Of a stretch of 64,000 bases of DNA, positions 15,460 to 25,861 are shown piece by piece; the stretch's first letter is position 1; every line of letters starts with the position of its first letter. The stretch covers positions 372,001 to 436,000 of the forward strand of contig NZ_CANLNE010000003.1 of assembly GCF_947492555.1 (NCBI RefSeq), read 5' to 3'. This DNA is from an uncultured Roseobacter sp. Its GTDB lineage: Bacteria > Pseudomonadota > Alphaproteobacteria > Rhodobacterales > Rhodobacteraceae. Both the position numbers and the translations under genes were made by a program. The notes below the pieces were generated by a model, which ran no database searches, was not told the DNA's origin, and saw only the letters and a program-made list of their open reading frames with translations.

Positions 15460-15963
15460 GTGAGCCGCAGGTTCAGAGGCGAAAGCCATCACAAGGTCGA
15501 CACCAAGGGGCGGGTCTCTATCCCAGCCTCTTTTCGCCGTGTGATCGAGGCCGCCGATCCCAATTGGTCCTCCGGCGACGCCCCGGAGCTGGTCATCGTC
15601 TATGGCGATCACCGCCGCAACTACCTGGAATGCTACACGATCGAGGCCATCAACGAAGTGGACGACAAGATCGATGCGCTGCCGCGCGGCGCGATGGAGC
15701 GCAAGATGCTCCAGCGTCTCTTTCATGGACAGTCTTTCCCAACCTCTGTCGATGAAACCGGGCGTCTGGTCCTGCCTGCCAAGCTGCGCAACAAGATCGA
15801 GCTGGACGGCGAGGCGTTTTTCATCGCCGCCGGTGACACCTTCCAGATCTGGAAGCCCGAGACCTACGAGGCGGAGGAAGCGGCCAAGACCGAGGCCTGG
15901 CTCGATGAATTGCCGGATGATTTCGATCCGCTGGTCTTCCTGGATTCCAAGCAAGGGGAGTGA
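15460..15963 (+). CDS. mraZ: Transcriptional regulator MraZ
   Basis: DNA-binding repressor of the dcw operon, with two AbrB-like MraZ domains. Its 167 residues are slightly longer than the usual ~145-150 because of a C-terminal acidic tail (ELPDDFDPLVFLDSKQGE). The first domain has the family opening FRGESHHKVDTKGRVSIPASFR and the second the repeat SFPTSVDETGRLVLPAKLRNKIEL, with the D-x-x-GR-hydrophobic-PA/PS signature in both. The start is GTG 15460 after GGGATAAGG. It is the first gene of the operon; rsmH starts 3 bases after its stop. Autoregulation through the four-repeat operator upstream is likely. Confidence 0.96.
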   Translation: MSRRFRGESHHKVDTKGRVSIPASFRRVIEAADPNWSSGDAPELVIVYGDHRRNYLECYTIEAINEVDDKIDALPRGAMERKMLQRLFHGQSFPTSVDETGRLVLPAKLRNKIELDGEAFFIAAGDTFQIWKPETYEAEEAAKTEAWLDELPDDFDPLVFLDSKQGE

Positions 15964-15966
15964 GCC

Positions 15967-16959
15967 ATGGCTGCTGCGGCTCCCTCTGACACATCCGCCC
16001 CGCATATTCCCGTCCTGCTGCCCGCCATTCTGAAGACGGTCGCGCCGGTCACCGGTGTCTGGCTGGACGGCACCTTTGGTGCCGGTGGTTACACGCGAGG
16101 CTTCCTTGAGGCGGGCGCTGAACGGGTGATTGCGGTGGACCGCGATCCGCTGGCGTTCGAGATGGCTGCGGATTGGGCGGCTGACTACGGGGGTCGGCTG
16201 ACGCAGCAGCACGGTGTTTTCTCGAAAATGGACGAATATTCCAGCGATCTCGATGGGATCGTGCTCGATCTGGGCGTGTCCTCGATGCAGCTGGATCAGG
16301 CCGAGCGGGGATTTTCCTTCATGCGCGACGGACCTTTGGACATGCGCATGAGCCAGGATGGCCCGTCCGCCGCCGACATTGTGAACGAGGCGGATGAAGC
16401 GACCCTGGCCAACATCCTTTTCCAATACGGCGAGGAACGCGCCAGCCGCCGGATTGCAAAAGCCATTCTGCGCGAGCGCACACAGGACCCAATCACGACG
16501 ACCTTGCGCCTTGCGGGCATCATCGAGGGCTGTCTGCCGCGCGCCAAGCCCGGTCAGTCGCATCCGGCCACGCGCAGTTTCCAAGCGCTGCGGATCGCTG
16601 TGAACAACGAGTATGACGAGCTTTTTCAGGGCCTTATGGCCGCAGAACGCGCGCTCAAGCCCGGCGGGCAGTTGGCCGTCGTGACCTTTCATTCGGTCGA
16701 GGACCGTATGGTCAAACGCTTCCTGACAGCGCGGGCAGGGATGGGTGGCAATGCCAACAGATACGCCCCGCAACAGGAGAAGGTCCCACCGGCCTTCACG
16801 CTCAAATCGCGCAAGGCCATCGCTGCGGATGCTGAAGAGATTGCGCGTAACCCGCGGGCCCGGTCGGCCAAGCTGCGGGTGGCAACCCGTACCGAGGCCC
16901 CGGCGGGTGAGATCGACGCAAAATCCATCGGCATGCCGATGGTCAAGGAGGTGAGTTAA
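15967..16959 (+). CDS. rsmH: 16S rRNA m4C1402 methyltransferase RsmH
   Basis: SAM-dependent enzyme (formerly MraW) that N4-methylates C1402 of 16S rRNA. The 330 residues show [11 protein letters not shown] at the N-terminus, the SAM site [45 protein letters not shown] with DMRM, and the late motifs [15 protein letters not shown] and [15 protein letters not shown]. It sits between mraZ and ftsL, the invariant place for this gene, and its stop overlaps the ftsL start by one base, implying translational coupling. Confidence 0.97.
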   Translation: MAAAAPSDTSAPHIPVLLPAILKTVAPVTGVWLDGTFGAGGYTRGFLEAGAERVIAVDRDPLAFEMAADWAADYGGRLTQQHGVFSKMDEYSSDLDGIVLDLGVSSMQLDQAERGFSFMRDGPLDMRMSQDGPSAADIVNEADEATLANILFQYGEERASRRIAKAILRERTQDPITTTLRLAGIIEGCLPRAKPGQSHPATRSFQALRIAVNNEYDELFQGLMAAERALKPGGQLAVVTFHSVEDRMVKRFLTARAGMGGNANRYAPQQEKVPPAFTLKSRKAIAADAEEIARNPRARSAKLRVATRTEAPAGEIDAKSIGMPMVKEVS

Positions 16960-17321
16960 TGCGAACGGTTCTGTACATTCTGACCACCTTGGCCGTGATT
17001 GGGCTCGCGTTCTGGGCCTATCGGGAAAACTATGCCACACAGGCAGCGCTGGCGGATACCCGCACGCTGCGGCAGGACATCCGCGAGGCGCACGAACGGC
17101 TGGCGGTGCTGCGCGCCGAATGGGCCTATCTCAACCGGCCCGACCGTCTCCGTGATCTGGCAGAGATCAACTTTGACCGGCTTGGCCTGTTGGAATTGCG
17201 CCCAGAGCAGTTCGGCCTCGTGGGCCAGGTGGCCTATCCGCCCGATCCGCTGCTGCCGATCACCAATCCGGTGGATGTCTCCAGCCTCGCCGGTGATGTG
17301 ACCGAGGAGAGCCGCCCATGA
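16959..17321 (+). CDS. ftsL: Cell division protein FtsL
   Basis: Small bitopic inner-membrane divisome protein of 120 residues. TM helix at about 3-22 (TVLYILTTLAVIGLAFWAY), then a periplasmic coiled-coil segment (about 28-75). FtsL proteins are poorly conserved, so the call depends on the topology and on its place between rsmH and ftsI. It would form the FtsQLB-type subcomplex that activates FtsWI. The start overlaps the rsmH stop (TAATG) and its stop overlaps the ftsI start (ATGA). Confidence 0.9.
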   Translation: MRTVLYILTTLAVIGLAFWAYRENYATQAALADTRTLRQDIREAHERLAVLRAEWAYLNRPDRLRDLAEINFDRLGLLELRPEQFGLVGQVAYPPDPLLPITNPVDVSSLAGDVTEESRP

Positions 17322-19099
17322 TCCGGACACCCCTGCGCCCGCTGGCGCGCATTCTCGATGCCCGCGCCAAGGGCGAAAACCCCGATGCGATCGAGCGGGA
17401 AAACATCCGCATCCGGCACGAGCAGATGCGCGATCAGTCCCGTCAGCGCGCCGAGGGACGTCTGCTGGTGCTGGGGCTGTTCTTCGTGGTGGCCTTCGGC
17501 GTCATCGGTGCCCGCATGGGGCTGCTGGCGACCGCTGAACCGATGGAGCCGCGTGTCGAGGCACCGGGCGCCCGCATCCACGCCAGCCGCGCCGATATAG
17601 TGGATCGGCACGGGCGTCTGCTGGCCACGAATTTCGAGACGCATTCCCTGTATGCGCAACCGCCCCAAATGGTCGATCCGGCGCATTCGGCGCGCGAGTT
17701 GGCGCGTGTCTTCCCGGATCTCGATGAAAAGGATTTGCTGGAGGATTTCACCGGAAAGCGCAAATTCATCTGGATCAAGCGCAAGATCAGCCCCGAACAG
17801 ATGCAGGCGGTGCATGAGATTGGCGATCCGGGCCTGCTCTTTGGTGCGCGCGACATGCGGCTCTATCCCAATGGTCGCCTGGCCGCGCATGTGCTGGGCG
17901 GCGCCAGCTATGGGCGCGAAGGGGTGCATGCTGCCGAGGTGATTGGCGTCGCCGGTGTCGAGAAGTATTTTGACGATCATCTGCGCGATCCTGCCAATGG
18001 CAACCAGCCGCTGGAACTATCGCTCGACCTGACCGTTCAGGCGGCGGCCGAGCGTGTGCTTTATGGTGGCATGAAGCTGATGAACGCCAAGGGTGCGACC
18101 TCCATCCTCATGGACGTCCACACCGGCGAAGTCGTCAGTGTTGTGTCCCTGCCCAGATTTGATCCCAACAACCGCCCGCGTCCGGCGGTCACTGGCGATG
18201 CCTCGGACAGCCCGCTTTTCAACCGGTCGGTACAGGGCGTCTATGAGTTGGGCTCGACCTTCAAGATTTTCACCGTCGCACAGGCGCTTGATCTGGGGCT
18301 GGTGAGCCCCGATACGGTGATCGACACCAAAGGCCCATTGCGCTGGGGCAAGTTCCGCATTCGTGATTTCCGCAACTACGGCAATGCGATGACAGTCAGC
18401 AAGATCATCGAGAAGAGCTCCAACATTGGCACCGCGCGCCTTGCCCAGCAGATCGGCGTGGCGCGGCAGCGGGAGTTCATGGGCACCATGGGCATGCTGG
18501 AGGCCACGGGTTTCGAGATTGTCGAGGCGGCGACGGGCAAACCCCTACTGCCCAAGAACTGGTCCGAGCTGAGCACCATGACCATTTCCTATGGCCACGG
18601 GCTGTCAACCTCCCCGATGCATCTTGCGGTGGGATATGCGGCGATTGCCAATGGCGGGTTGAAGGTGAAACCGACGATCCTCAAGCAGGACGGGCCGCAG
18701 GTGGGGGAACGGGTGATTTCCGAACGCTCTGCCGGTGCTGCGCGCAAGATGCTGCGCCGGGTGGTGACCGAAGGCACCGCCAGCTTTGGCGACGTGGCGG
18801 GTTATGCCGTGGGCGGCAAGACCGGGACGGCGGATAAACCGCGCCCTCAGGGCGGGTATTACGAGGATAAGGTGATCGCGACATTTGCCTCGATCTTCCC
18901 GGCGCATGACCCGCGCTATGTGCTGATCGTGACGCTGGACGAGGCGGTGGACACCACCGGTGAAAAGCCGCGCCGCACCGCAGGCTGGACCGCCGTGCCC
19001 GTGGCGGCGGAGATGATCAAACGCATTGCTCCGCTGCTGGGTCTCAGGCCAACCGTTGAACCTGCTGTGCTTACCGATGTAAAGCTCACCCGGAACTGA
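17318..19099 (+). CDS. ftsI: Peptidoglycan D,D-transpeptidase FtsI (PBP3)
   Basis: Septal class B penicillin-binding protein that cross-links peptidoglycan with FtsW as partner. Of 593 residues, a cytoplasmic basic N-terminus is followed by one TM (about 47-66), a dimerisation/pedestal region with RADIVDRHGRLLATN, and the transpeptidase domain. Catalytic motifs are present: STFK (GSTFKIF, nucleophile Ser), SSN (KSSNIGTARL) and KTG (GGKTGTADKP). It is translationally coupled to ftsL. Length is normal for the family. Confidence 0.96.
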   Translation: MIRTPLRPLARILDARAKGENPDAIERENIRIRHEQMRDQSRQRAEGRLLVLGLFFVVAFGVIGARMGLLATAEPMEPRVEAPGARIHASRADIVDRHGRLLATNFETHSLYAQPPQMVDPAHSARELARVFPDLDEKDLLEDFTGKRKFIWIKRKISPEQMQAVHEIGDPGLLFGARDMRLYPNGRLAAHVLGGASYGREGVHAAEVIGVAGVEKYFDDHLRDPANGNQPLELSLDLTVQAAAERVLYGGMKLMNAKGATSILMDVHTGEVVSVVSLPRFDPNNRPRPAVTGDASDSPLFNRSVQGVYELGSTFKIFTVAQALDLGLVSPDTVIDTKGPLRWGKFRIRDFRNYGNAMTVSKIIEKSSNIGTARLAQQIGVARQREFMGTMGMLEATGFEIVEAATGKPLLPKNWSELSTMTISYGHGLSTSPMHLAVGYAAIANGGLKVKPTILKQDGPQVGERVISERSAGAARKMLRRVVTEGTASFGDVAGYAVGGKTGTADKPRPQGGYYEDKVIATFASIFPAHDPRYVLIVTLDEAVDTTGEKPRRTAGWTAVPVAAEMIKRIAPLLGLRPTVEPAVLTDVKLTRN

Positions 19100-19118
19100 G
19101 CCGGAAAGGGCGGAGCCG

Positions 19119-20600
19119 ATGAGCACAGACGCAAAGACACTTTCCTCCCTCGGCCTGACGGCCAAAGCCGGGCGCAATCCGGAGGTCACCGGGCTGGCCG
19201 TGGACAGCCGCGACGTGCAGGAGGGGTTTCTCTTTGCCGCCATGCCGGGCGTCAAGATGCACGGCGCGGAGTTCATCCAATATGCGCTGCGTATGGGGGC
19301 GGCGGCTGTGCTGACAGATGCCGACGGGGCCAAGATCGCCGCGGAGGAACTAAGCACCAGCGAAGCTGCCCTGGTCGTGACGTCCGAGCCGCGCGAGGCT
19401 CTGGCACGCGCCGCCTCGCTCTGGTTTGGTCGGCAGCCGCCGGTGATGGTGGCGGTCACGGGGACCAACGGCAAAACCTCGGTCAGCACCTTCGTGCGGC
19501 AAATCTGGACGCTGCTGGGCCACGCCGCGATCAACCTTGGCACCACCGGTGTGGAAGGCGCGTGGACCGCGCCGCTGATGCACACCACGCCCGAGCCGAT
19601 CACTCTGCACCGCGCGCTCGCCGAGGCCGCTGAGCACGAGGTTACCCATGCGGCCATGGAGGCCTCCAGCCACGGGCTGGATCAACGACGTCTGGACGGC
19701 GTGACCCTCAGGGCTGCTGGCTTCACCAACTTTTCGCAGGACCATCTCGACTACCACGAAAGCTTCGAGGCCTATTTCGATGCCAAGGCAGGGCTGTTCG
19801 CGCGGGTGCTGCCCGAAGAGGCCAAGGCCGTGATCAACATCGAGGAGGAGCGTGGCGTCGATATGGCCGCGATTGCTAACGCGCGCGGCTGCCCGGTGGT
19901 CTCCGTCGGGCGGGACATCGGCGATTTTCACCTCGGCAATATTCAGGTCGATGCCACCGGCCAGACGGTCCAGTTCTTTCATCTGAGCAAATCCTACGTG
20001 CGCCGCATCAACCTGATTGGGGATTTTCAGGCCGAAAACGTCTTGCTGGCCGCCGCACTGGTGATCGCCTGCGGCGAAAAGCCCAACGTGGTGTTCGACA
20101 CCTTCGAGGATCTCAGGACCGTGCGCGGTCGGATGCAACTGGCGGCGACACGCGACAATGGCGCCACGGTCTTTGTGGATTACGCCCACACGCCGGGGGC
20201 CGTTGCCACCGCCCTCAAGGCGCTGCGCCCGCATGTTGTCGGGCGGCTGATCGCAATCGTCGGCGCAGGCGGGGACCGCGATGCCACCAAACGTCCCTTG
20301 ATGGGGCAGGCAGCGGCGGAGAACGCCGATCTGGTCATCGTGACCGATGACAACCCCCGCTCCGAGGACCCCGCGACGATCCGTGCCTCCGTCCTGCTGG
20401 GCGCGCCCGACGCACAAGAGGTGGGCGACCGGGCCGAAGCCATTCTGCGCGGTGTGGACGCGCTGGGGCCGGGGGATGCGCTGCTGATCGCGGGCAAAGG
20501 CCACGAGACCGGTCAGACCGTGGGCGACGATGTTCTGCCCTTTGATGATGCTGAACAGGCCAGCGTCGCAGTGGCGGCCCTGGACGGGAGGTTCGCGTGA
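19119..20600 (+). CDS. murE: UDP-MurNAc-L-Ala-D-Glu:meso-DAP ligase MurE
   Basis: Adds the third stem-peptide residue in the cytoplasm. 493 residues with substrate-binding N-domain (LAVDSRDVQEG), P-loop VTGTNGKTSVSTF, central motifs SSHGLDQRRL and NFSQDHLDYH, and the C-terminal DNPRSE motif. The Arg in DNPR is the known determinant for meso-diaminopimelate rather than lysine, so the wall should be DAP-type. GCGGAG precedes the ATG. Its stop overlaps the murF GTG start. Confidence 0.97.
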   Translation: MSTDAKTLSSLGLTAKAGRNPEVTGLAVDSRDVQEGFLFAAMPGVKMHGAEFIQYALRMGAAAVLTDADGAKIAAEELSTSEAALVVTSEPREALARAASLWFGRQPPVMVAVTGTNGKTSVSTFVRQIWTLLGHAAINLGTTGVEGAWTAPLMHTTPEPITLHRALAEAAEHEVTHAAMEASSHGLDQRRLDGVTLRAAGFTNFSQDHLDYHESFEAYFDAKAGLFARVLPEEAKAVINIEEERGVDMAAIANARGCPVVSVGRDIGDFHLGNIQVDATGQTVQFFHLSKSYVRRINLIGDFQAENVLLAAALVIACGEKPNVVFDTFEDLRTVRGRMQLAATRDNGATVFVDYAHTPGAVATALKALRPHVVGRLIAIVGAGGDRDATKRPLMGQAAAENADLVIVTDDNPRSEDPATIRASVLLGAPDAQEVGDRAEAILRGVDALGPGDALLIAGKGHETGQTVGDDVLPFDDAEQASVAVAALDGRFA

Positions 20601-22033
20601 CGCTTTGGACCGCGCAGGACGCGGCGGCGGCGACAGGCGGGCAGGTTACCACCGATTGGACCGCCACGGGCGTATCCATCGACACCCGTAGTATCGAAAC
20701 GGGTGACCTTTTCGTAGCCCTCGAGGACCAGCGTGACGGGCATGAATTTGTGGCCCAGGCGCTGGAAAAAGGTGCGGCGGCTGCCCTTGTCACGCACCGG
20801 CCTGATGGCGTGGCAGACGATGCGCCCCTCTTGATTGTTCCGGACGTGCTGGCCGGGCTGGAGGCTTTGGGACAGGCGGCGCGGGCACGGATGGGTGGCA
20901 AAGTTGCAGCTGTGACTGGCAGCGTCGGCAAGACGTCGACCAAGGAGATGCTGCTCGAAATGTTGCGCGTGCAGGGGCGCACCCATGCCTCTGTGGCCAG
21001 CTACAACAACCATTGGGGCGTGCCGCTGACGCTGGCGCGGATGCCTGCCGACACCGAATTCGCCGTGATCGAGATCGGCATGAACCACCCCGGCGAAATT
21101 GCGCCGCTTTCTAAAATGGCACAGCCGCATGTGGCGCTGGTCACCACCGTGGCCGCCGCGCATCTGGAGGCTTTCGACGACATCACCGGCATTGCCGTGG
21201 AAAAAGCCTCGATTTTCGACGGCGTTGTCCCGAACGGTGTTGCGGTGCTGAATTCGGATGTCGAAACCGCGGCGATCCTGATGGCCAAGGCGCAGGATTG
21301 CAAGCTGCGCGACATCAGCTTTGGCGAAAACGGCTATGATTTCAAACTGATCCGGGCCGATCTGCGGGAGGACACCACGGTCGTTCAGGCGCAGATGGGG
21401 GCGGAGCCGCTGCTTTACAAAATCGCTTCTCCCGGACGTCACTTTGCCATGAACGCGCTCGGCGCGCTGGCGGTGGTGGCAGCCCTTCATGCCGATATCG
21501 CGCTGGCCGTCGCCGCCCTGGGTCGATGGAAGCCCTACAAGGGCCGGGGTCAGCGCGAACGCATACATCTTGATGCTGTTGAAGTGGGCATGACGCTGGA
21601 TCTGATCGACGACAGCTACAACGCCAACCCCACGTCGATGGCGGCGGCGCTGGACGTGCTGGCCGCAGCCCCGGTGACCAACGATATCGGGCGTGTCTCG
21701 CGCGGGCGGCGGATCGCTTTTCTGGGCGACATGAAGGAATTGGGGCCGGATGAGATTGCCCTGCATGCTGGTCTCGCGCACTTGCAGGCGATGCAATCGC
21801 TGGACGTTGTGCATTGTATCGGACCCCTCATGCGATCGCTCTACAATGTTCTGCCCGAGGCGCAGCGCGGGGCGTGGTTCGAGACCGCCGAGGAGGCGCT
21901 GCCGGGTCTGAAACGCAGACTCGACAGTGGCGATGTGGTGCTGGCCAAGGGGTCGCTGAGCATGAAGCTGGGTCTCATCGTTGACGCCATCCGCAAAATG
22001 GGACATGCCCCGCTGGATGTGGAAGAAGGATAA
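20597..22033 (+). CDS. murF: UDP-MurNAc-tripeptide:D-Ala-D-Ala ligase MurF
   Basis: Adds D-Ala-D-Ala to complete the UDP-MurNAc pentapeptide. 478 residues; the start is GTG in the overlap GTGA with the murE stop. Motifs: VSIDTRSIETGDLFVAL in the N-domain, P-loop TGSVGKTSTKEM, YNNHWGVPLTL, EIGMNHPGEI, and DDSYNANPTSMAAAL in the C-domain. Substrate D-Ala-D-Ala comes from Ddl, encoded later in this cluster. mraY follows after 3 bases. Confidence 0.97.
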   Translation: MTLWTAQDAAAATGGQVTTDWTATGVSIDTRSIETGDLFVALEDQRDGHEFVAQALEKGAAAALVTHRPDGVADDAPLLIVPDVLAGLEALGQAARARMGGKVAAVTGSVGKTSTKEMLLEMLRVQGRTHASVASYNNHWGVPLTLARMPADTEFAVIEIGMNHPGEIAPLSKMAQPHVALVTTVAAAHLEAFDDITGIAVEKASIFDGVVPNGVAVLNSDVETAAILMAKAQDCKLRDISFGENGYDFKLIRADLREDTTVVQAQMGAEPLLYKIASPGRHFAMNALGALAVVAALHADIALAVAALGRWKPYKGRGQRERIHLDAVEVGMTLDLIDDSYNANPTSMAAALDVLAAAPVTNDIGRVSRGRRIAFLGDMKELGPDEIALHAGLAHLQAMQSLDVVHCIGPLMRSLYNVLPEAQRGAWFETAEEALPGLKRRLDSGDVVLAKGSLSMKLGLIVDAIRKMGHAPLDVEEG

Positions 22034-22036
22034 TCG

Positions 22037-23158
22037 ATGCTTTACTGGCTCACGCTGCTGTCGGACGGGGGGGATTTTTACAACCTCTTTCGCTACATCA
22101 CCTTCCGCGCTGGCGGCGCCTTTCTGACGGCCTTGGTATTTGGGTTCCTCTTTGGCAAACCGCTGATCGCCGTGCTGCGCAAGCGTCAGGGCAAGGGCCA
22201 GCCCATCCGCGACGACGGTCCCGAGACGCATTTCGCCAAGGCGGGCACGCCGACCATGGGTGGTCTGCTGATCGTTGGGGCGCTGGTGACCTCCACGGCG
22301 CTCTGGGCGCGGCTCGACAACCCCTTTGTCTGGATCGTGCTCTGCGTGACGCTCAGCTTTGCCGCTATCGGCTTTGCCGATGACTACGCCAAGGTGTCAA
22401 AGGGCAACCACAAGGGCGTTCCGGGCAAGGTGCGGCTGCTGTTGGGGTTCGTCATCGCCGGGATTGCAACCTATTGGGCCATGTCGATACATGCCTCAAA
22501 TGATGTCGAACTTGCGGCGCGGGTGGCGGAGTATGATCCGCTCGCCGGGCGGCTTGCCCTGCCTGTGTTCAAGGATGTGTTGATCAATCTGGGGATGTTC
22601 TTCATCCCCTTCGGCATGATTGTAATCGTTGGGGCGGCCAACTCGGTGAACCTCACCGACGGGCTGGATGGGCTTGCCATCATGCCGGTCATGATCGCGG
22701 CCAGTACACTGGGTGTCATTGCCTATGCGGTGGGCCGGGTCGATTTCACCGAGTACCTCGATGTGCACTATGTGCCCGGCACCGGCGAGATCCTGATCTT
22801 CTGCGCCGGTCTCTTCGGCGGCGGCCTCGGGTTTTTGTGGTACAACGCGCCCCCGGCAGCCGTTTTCATGGGTGACACCGGCAGCCTTGCTCTGGGCGGT
22901 GCTTTGGGTGCCATCGCCGTCAGCACCAAGCACGAGATCGTGCTGGCCATCGTCGGCGGGCTTTTCGTGGTCGAGGCGCTGTCGGTGATCATTCAGGTCC
23001 TCTATTTCAAACGTACCGGGAAACGCGTTTTCCTGATGGCCCCGATCCATCACCACTATGAGAAAAAAGGATGGGCCGAGAGCACCATCGTGATCCGCTT
23101 CTGGATCATTTCCCTGATCCTGGCGATGATCGGGCTGGCCACGCTGAAAGTGCGTTGA
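22037..23158 (+). CDS. mraY: Phospho-MurNAc-pentapeptide transferase MraY
   Basis: Integral membrane enzyme making lipid I from UDP-MurNAc-pentapeptide and undecaprenyl phosphate. 373 residues (usual about 360) with ten hydrophobic helices. Key motifs: GTPTMGGLL, the Asp pair in [40 protein letters not shown] and [16 protein letters not shown]. The preceding genes are tightly packed, but after mraY the run is broken by about 1.2 kb holding an opposite-strand gene, so murD probably needs its own promoter or read-through. Confidence 0.97.
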   Translation: MLYWLTLLSDGGDFYNLFRYITFRAGGAFLTALVFGFLFGKPLIAVLRKRQGKGQPIRDDGPETHFAKAGTPTMGGLLIVGALVTSTALWARLDNPFVWIVLCVTLSFAAIGFADDYAKVSKGNHKGVPGKVRLLLGFVIAGIATYWAMSIHASNDVELAARVAEYDPLAGRLALPVFKDVLINLGMFFIPFGMIVIVGAANSVNLTDGLDGLAIMPVMIAASTLGVIAYAVGRVDFTEYLDVHYVPGTGEILIFCAGLFGGGLGFLWYNAPPAAVFMGDTGSLALGGALGAIAVSTKHEIVLAIVGGLFVVEALSVIIQVLYFKRTGKRVFLMAPIHHHYEKKGWAESTIVIRFWIISLILAMIGLATLKVR

Positions 23159-23415
23159 CCGACTCGTTATGAACAGAAGTCAGCCGCCGGCTGGGTCTTC
23201 TATATCGGCTTAGCGCTAGTAGCCTTGCGATATCCGCTGGCGTGCGGTGACCCCTGTCAGCCCAAAGCGGACCAATGTCCTCTGACGAGAAGTGTAGTCG
23301 CCGCCTACACTGTTCTGATCTTTTAAGCCAGAGTCCCTTGCTTAAGCGAATTGCGCGTCAGTCATTTCGCGCCAGTCTTTTAAATTTTGCTGGCTAAGGA
23401 TTGAATAATCCAGTG

Positions 23416-23910
23416 TCAGGCACCTTTTGAGCAGTAAGCTTCGACGTAATCGCGTAAATCATTCGCGATAGTTTCTCGGTCAGGAAGCGGAATAAACAGG
23501 TTCAGTGTCAGGTTTTCGACCGATTCAAATTTTTTCCCATCCCGCCTTTCTGAGTATGTATGCGCTTTCATATCTTCGAGCGGACGAAAGATACTGCCAA
23601 AGCCATACGCATATAGTTCAACTAGATAAAGACCACGGAACTCGCTTTGCTCAATTCGCCCGACCCGAGTTAGATCGATTGTCAAGATCTGCAGCTTTAC
23701 ACCAATTGGCTGCGGGTCCGGAGAACTATATTCAGTTTCCATTTGGAGTTCACATCCATTAAGTGTGGTTGAAACTTCTTTGACACGTTCCAAGTCGACG
23801 CCAACGCGTTCGGTCCAAGACAGCATTTGTTCTATTCGTGCAACCTCATCGGCGGAGGCTCTTTCTAACGCAACGAATGTCGTGCAAACTATTAGTGCTG
23901 GAAAGGTCAT
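23416..23910 (-). CDS. Unknown secreted protein inserted in the dcw cluster
   Basis: Unrecognised protein of about 164 residues on the strand opposite to the dcw genes. From ATG 23910 it opens with a signal peptide (MTFPALIVCTTFVALERASA, then DEVARIEQ). A TTG ten codons upstream would add basic residues before the hydrophobic core and is a possible alternative start; neither has a strong ribosome-binding site. The mature part is acidic with two Cys (in LNGCELQ and EAYCSKGA) that could form a disulfide. Composition is AT-richer than the flanking mur genes. No domain is recognised. It lies in a 1.2-kb patch between mraY and murD, where many bacteria have the genes nearly touching, so recent insertion is plausible. 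Confidence 0.5.
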   Translation of the reverse strand: MTFPALIVCTTFVALERASADEVARIEQMLSWTERVGVDLERVKEVSTTLNGCELQMETEYSSPDPQPIGVKLQILTIDLTRVGRIEQSEFRGLYLVELYAYGFGSIFRPLEDMKAHTYSERRDGKKFESVENLTLNLFIPLPDRETIANDLRDYVEAYCSKGA

Positions 23911-24406
23911 CAGCCTGAGAGCTGATTTCAAAAAAGAACTCAATGACAGTGCGAATTGGCGAGACACGTTTGGACCAATTTTTCTCAAATGAAATCTATC
24001 CTGATGGCTCCAAGCTGGAACACACTCTTTTTGTAAGACTACAAACATTCGCTCAAGCAGTTGGCCTTGTACTTGGCATTTCAAAATCATAGTCGCCGTA
24101 TCCCGATCCTCCGAAAAACCGATCTGCGTGGACTGTATCGTCTCCCGCTATCACATGACAGATTACACGTGTCGTCTCGCTCATACTTCCTGTTTGGCCA
24201 AGCTGAGCTTTAAGGTCTGCTGTCGGGAAATTGTACACACTTTGCAAAGTCTGCTTCCTGCGCAAGCCAGACATCGGTCTCGATAGGGCATCGGCTGTCC
24301 ACCGCGTCATTCACTCCTTAGCGCCCCCGGCGTGCGCCGCGTTAACCGGCTTGCCCCCGGACGCTCCGGGCGGCAATGTCTCCGAAACGTGAAGGGAGAG
24401 CCGTGC
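23911..24406. other. Remainder of the mraY-murD interruption
   Basis: This is AT-richer DNA without a firm gene. A minus-strand ORF (24053-24310, 85 codons) starts three bases after TAAGGAG, an unusually short spacing, and resembles nothing I know. It could be a small gene or a decayed remnant. The right end holds GAAGGGAGAG at 24391-24400, the murD ribosome-binding site. Confidence 0.35.
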
Positions 24407-25798
24407 GTGATTCCGGTTGTAGGTGTGCAAGGTCAGAAAGTTGCCGTTCTGGGGTTGGGTCGCTCGGGGCTGAGCGCCGCGCGGGCACTGGCGGCGGGCG
24501 GGGCGACGCCGCTTTGCTGGGATGACAACCCAGGCGCCAGGGAGCGCGCCGAGGCGGAGGGGTTCACGTGCCAGCCGTTTCGTACGGCGGCTGATTTTGA
24601 CGATATCGCACGGCTGATCGTCAGCCCCGGCATTCCGCATCTCTACCCCACCCCGAACCCGGTTGTTGCGGCGGCGCTGTCGGCGGGGGTGCCGGTCGAC
24701 AATGACATTGGTCTCTTCTTTCAGTCCTTTGCGACGCACGCGTGGAACGGGTTTGATGTGGCGCCACGGGTTGTGGCGGTCACCGGGTCGAACGGGAAAT
24801 CCACAACCTCCGCATTGATCCACCATATTCTGTCGGAGGTTGAGCGTCCCTGTCAGCTGGCCGGGAACATCGGGCGTGGCGTCCTTGATCTGGAGCCGCC
24901 CATTGACGGCGAAGTTGTCGTGCTGGAACTCTCCAGTTACCAGACCGAGCTGGCGCGCAGCCTGACGCCGGACATCGCAGTGTTTACCAATCTCTCACCG
25001 GATCATCTGGACCGGCACGCGGGGATGGGGGGGTATTTTGCCGCCAAGCGGCGGCTCTTTTCCGAAGGCGGGCCGGACCGGGCGGTGATTGGCGTGGATG
25101 AACCCGAGGGACAGTATCTGGCCGGACAGCTCTCCGAGGGGCGCAGGGATGACCGGGTCATCCGCGTCTCTGTCGCTGGAAAGCTGACCGGGCCGGGGTG
25201 GCAGGTCTTTGCGCGCAAGGGTTTTCTTTCGGAGTACCGCAAAGGCAAACAGGTGGGGTCCATCGATCTGCGCGGGGTTCCAGGGTTGCCGGGGGCCCAT
25301 AACCACCAGAATGCCTGCGCGGCCTATGCCGTTTGTCGGGCGTTGGGGTTGGCGCCGAAGGTGATCGACGCGGCCTTCCACAGTTTCAGCGGGTTGCCGC
25401 ATCGCAGCCAGTTGGTTGGAGAAAAGGACGGCGTGCGTTTTGTCAACGACAGCAAGGCCACGAATGTGGACGCGGCGGCCAAGGCATTGTCGGCCTTCGA
25501 GCGGGTGCGCTGGATCTGCGGCGGGTTGGAAAAAGAGGGCGGGTTGGCGGAGCTTGGCACCGCGTCCTCGGTGCGCAAGGCCTATGTGATTGGTCGGGAA
25601 GCAGCGTCCTTTGCCATGCAGCTGCCGATGGAGGCCGAGGTTTGCACCACGATGGAAAAGGCGGTGGCCTGTGCCGTGGCCGAGGCGGAAGAGGGGGATG
25701 TTGTTCTTTTGGCGCCTGCGGCGGCCAGTTTCGATCAATATGACAACTTCGAGCAGCGCGGTGACGATTTTGTGGCTGCGGTTCGGGCTTATCTCTGA
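24407..25798 (+). CDS. murD: UDP-MurNAc-L-Ala:D-Glu ligase MurD
   Basis: Adds D-glutamate to UDP-MurNAc-L-alanine. GTG 24407 is chosen: GGGAGAG lies six bases upstream and the 463-residue product begins as the family does ([20 protein letters not shown]). An in-frame ATG 25 codons earlier gives an atypical N-terminus. Motifs: Rossmann-like [11 protein letters not shown]-loop [32 protein letters not shown], and the C-domain [22 protein letters not shown]. It is the first gene after the cluster interruption and is followed by an opposite-strand flavoprotein gene. Confidence 0.96.
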   Translation: MIPVVGVQGQKVAVLGLGRSGLSAARALAAGGATPLCWDDNPGARERAEAEGFTCQPFRTAADFDDIARLIVSPGIPHLYPTPNPVVAAALSAGVPVDNDIGLFFQSFATHAWNGFDVAPRVVAVTGSNGKSTTSALIHHILSEVERPCQLAGNIGRGVLDLEPPIDGEVVVLELSSYQTELARSLTPDIAVFTNLSPDHLDRHAGMGGYFAAKRRLFSEGGPDRAVIGVDEPEGQYLAGQLSEGRRDDRVIRVSVAGKLTGPGWQVFARKGFLSEYRKGKQVGSIDLRGVPGLPGAHNHQNACAAYAVCRALGLAPKVIDAAFHSFSGLPHRSQLVGEKDGVRFVNDSKATNVDAAAKALSAFERVRWICGGLEKEGGLAELGTASSVRKAYVIGREAASFAMQLPMEAEVCTTMEKAVACAVAEAEEGDVVLLAPAAASFDQYDNFEQRGDDFVAAVRAYL

Positions 25799-25861
25799 AT
25801 TCTTTGCTTTTTTCGGACGTTGGGCTGCCTCCGGCGGGCATATTTTCAGAACAATGAAGGC

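Noticed and set aside
24053-24310. 85-codon minus-strand ORF between mraY and murD
   Set aside because: AGGAG is only three bases from the ATG and the sequence resembles nothing known; kept as a possible remnant within the intergenic description, not as a gene.
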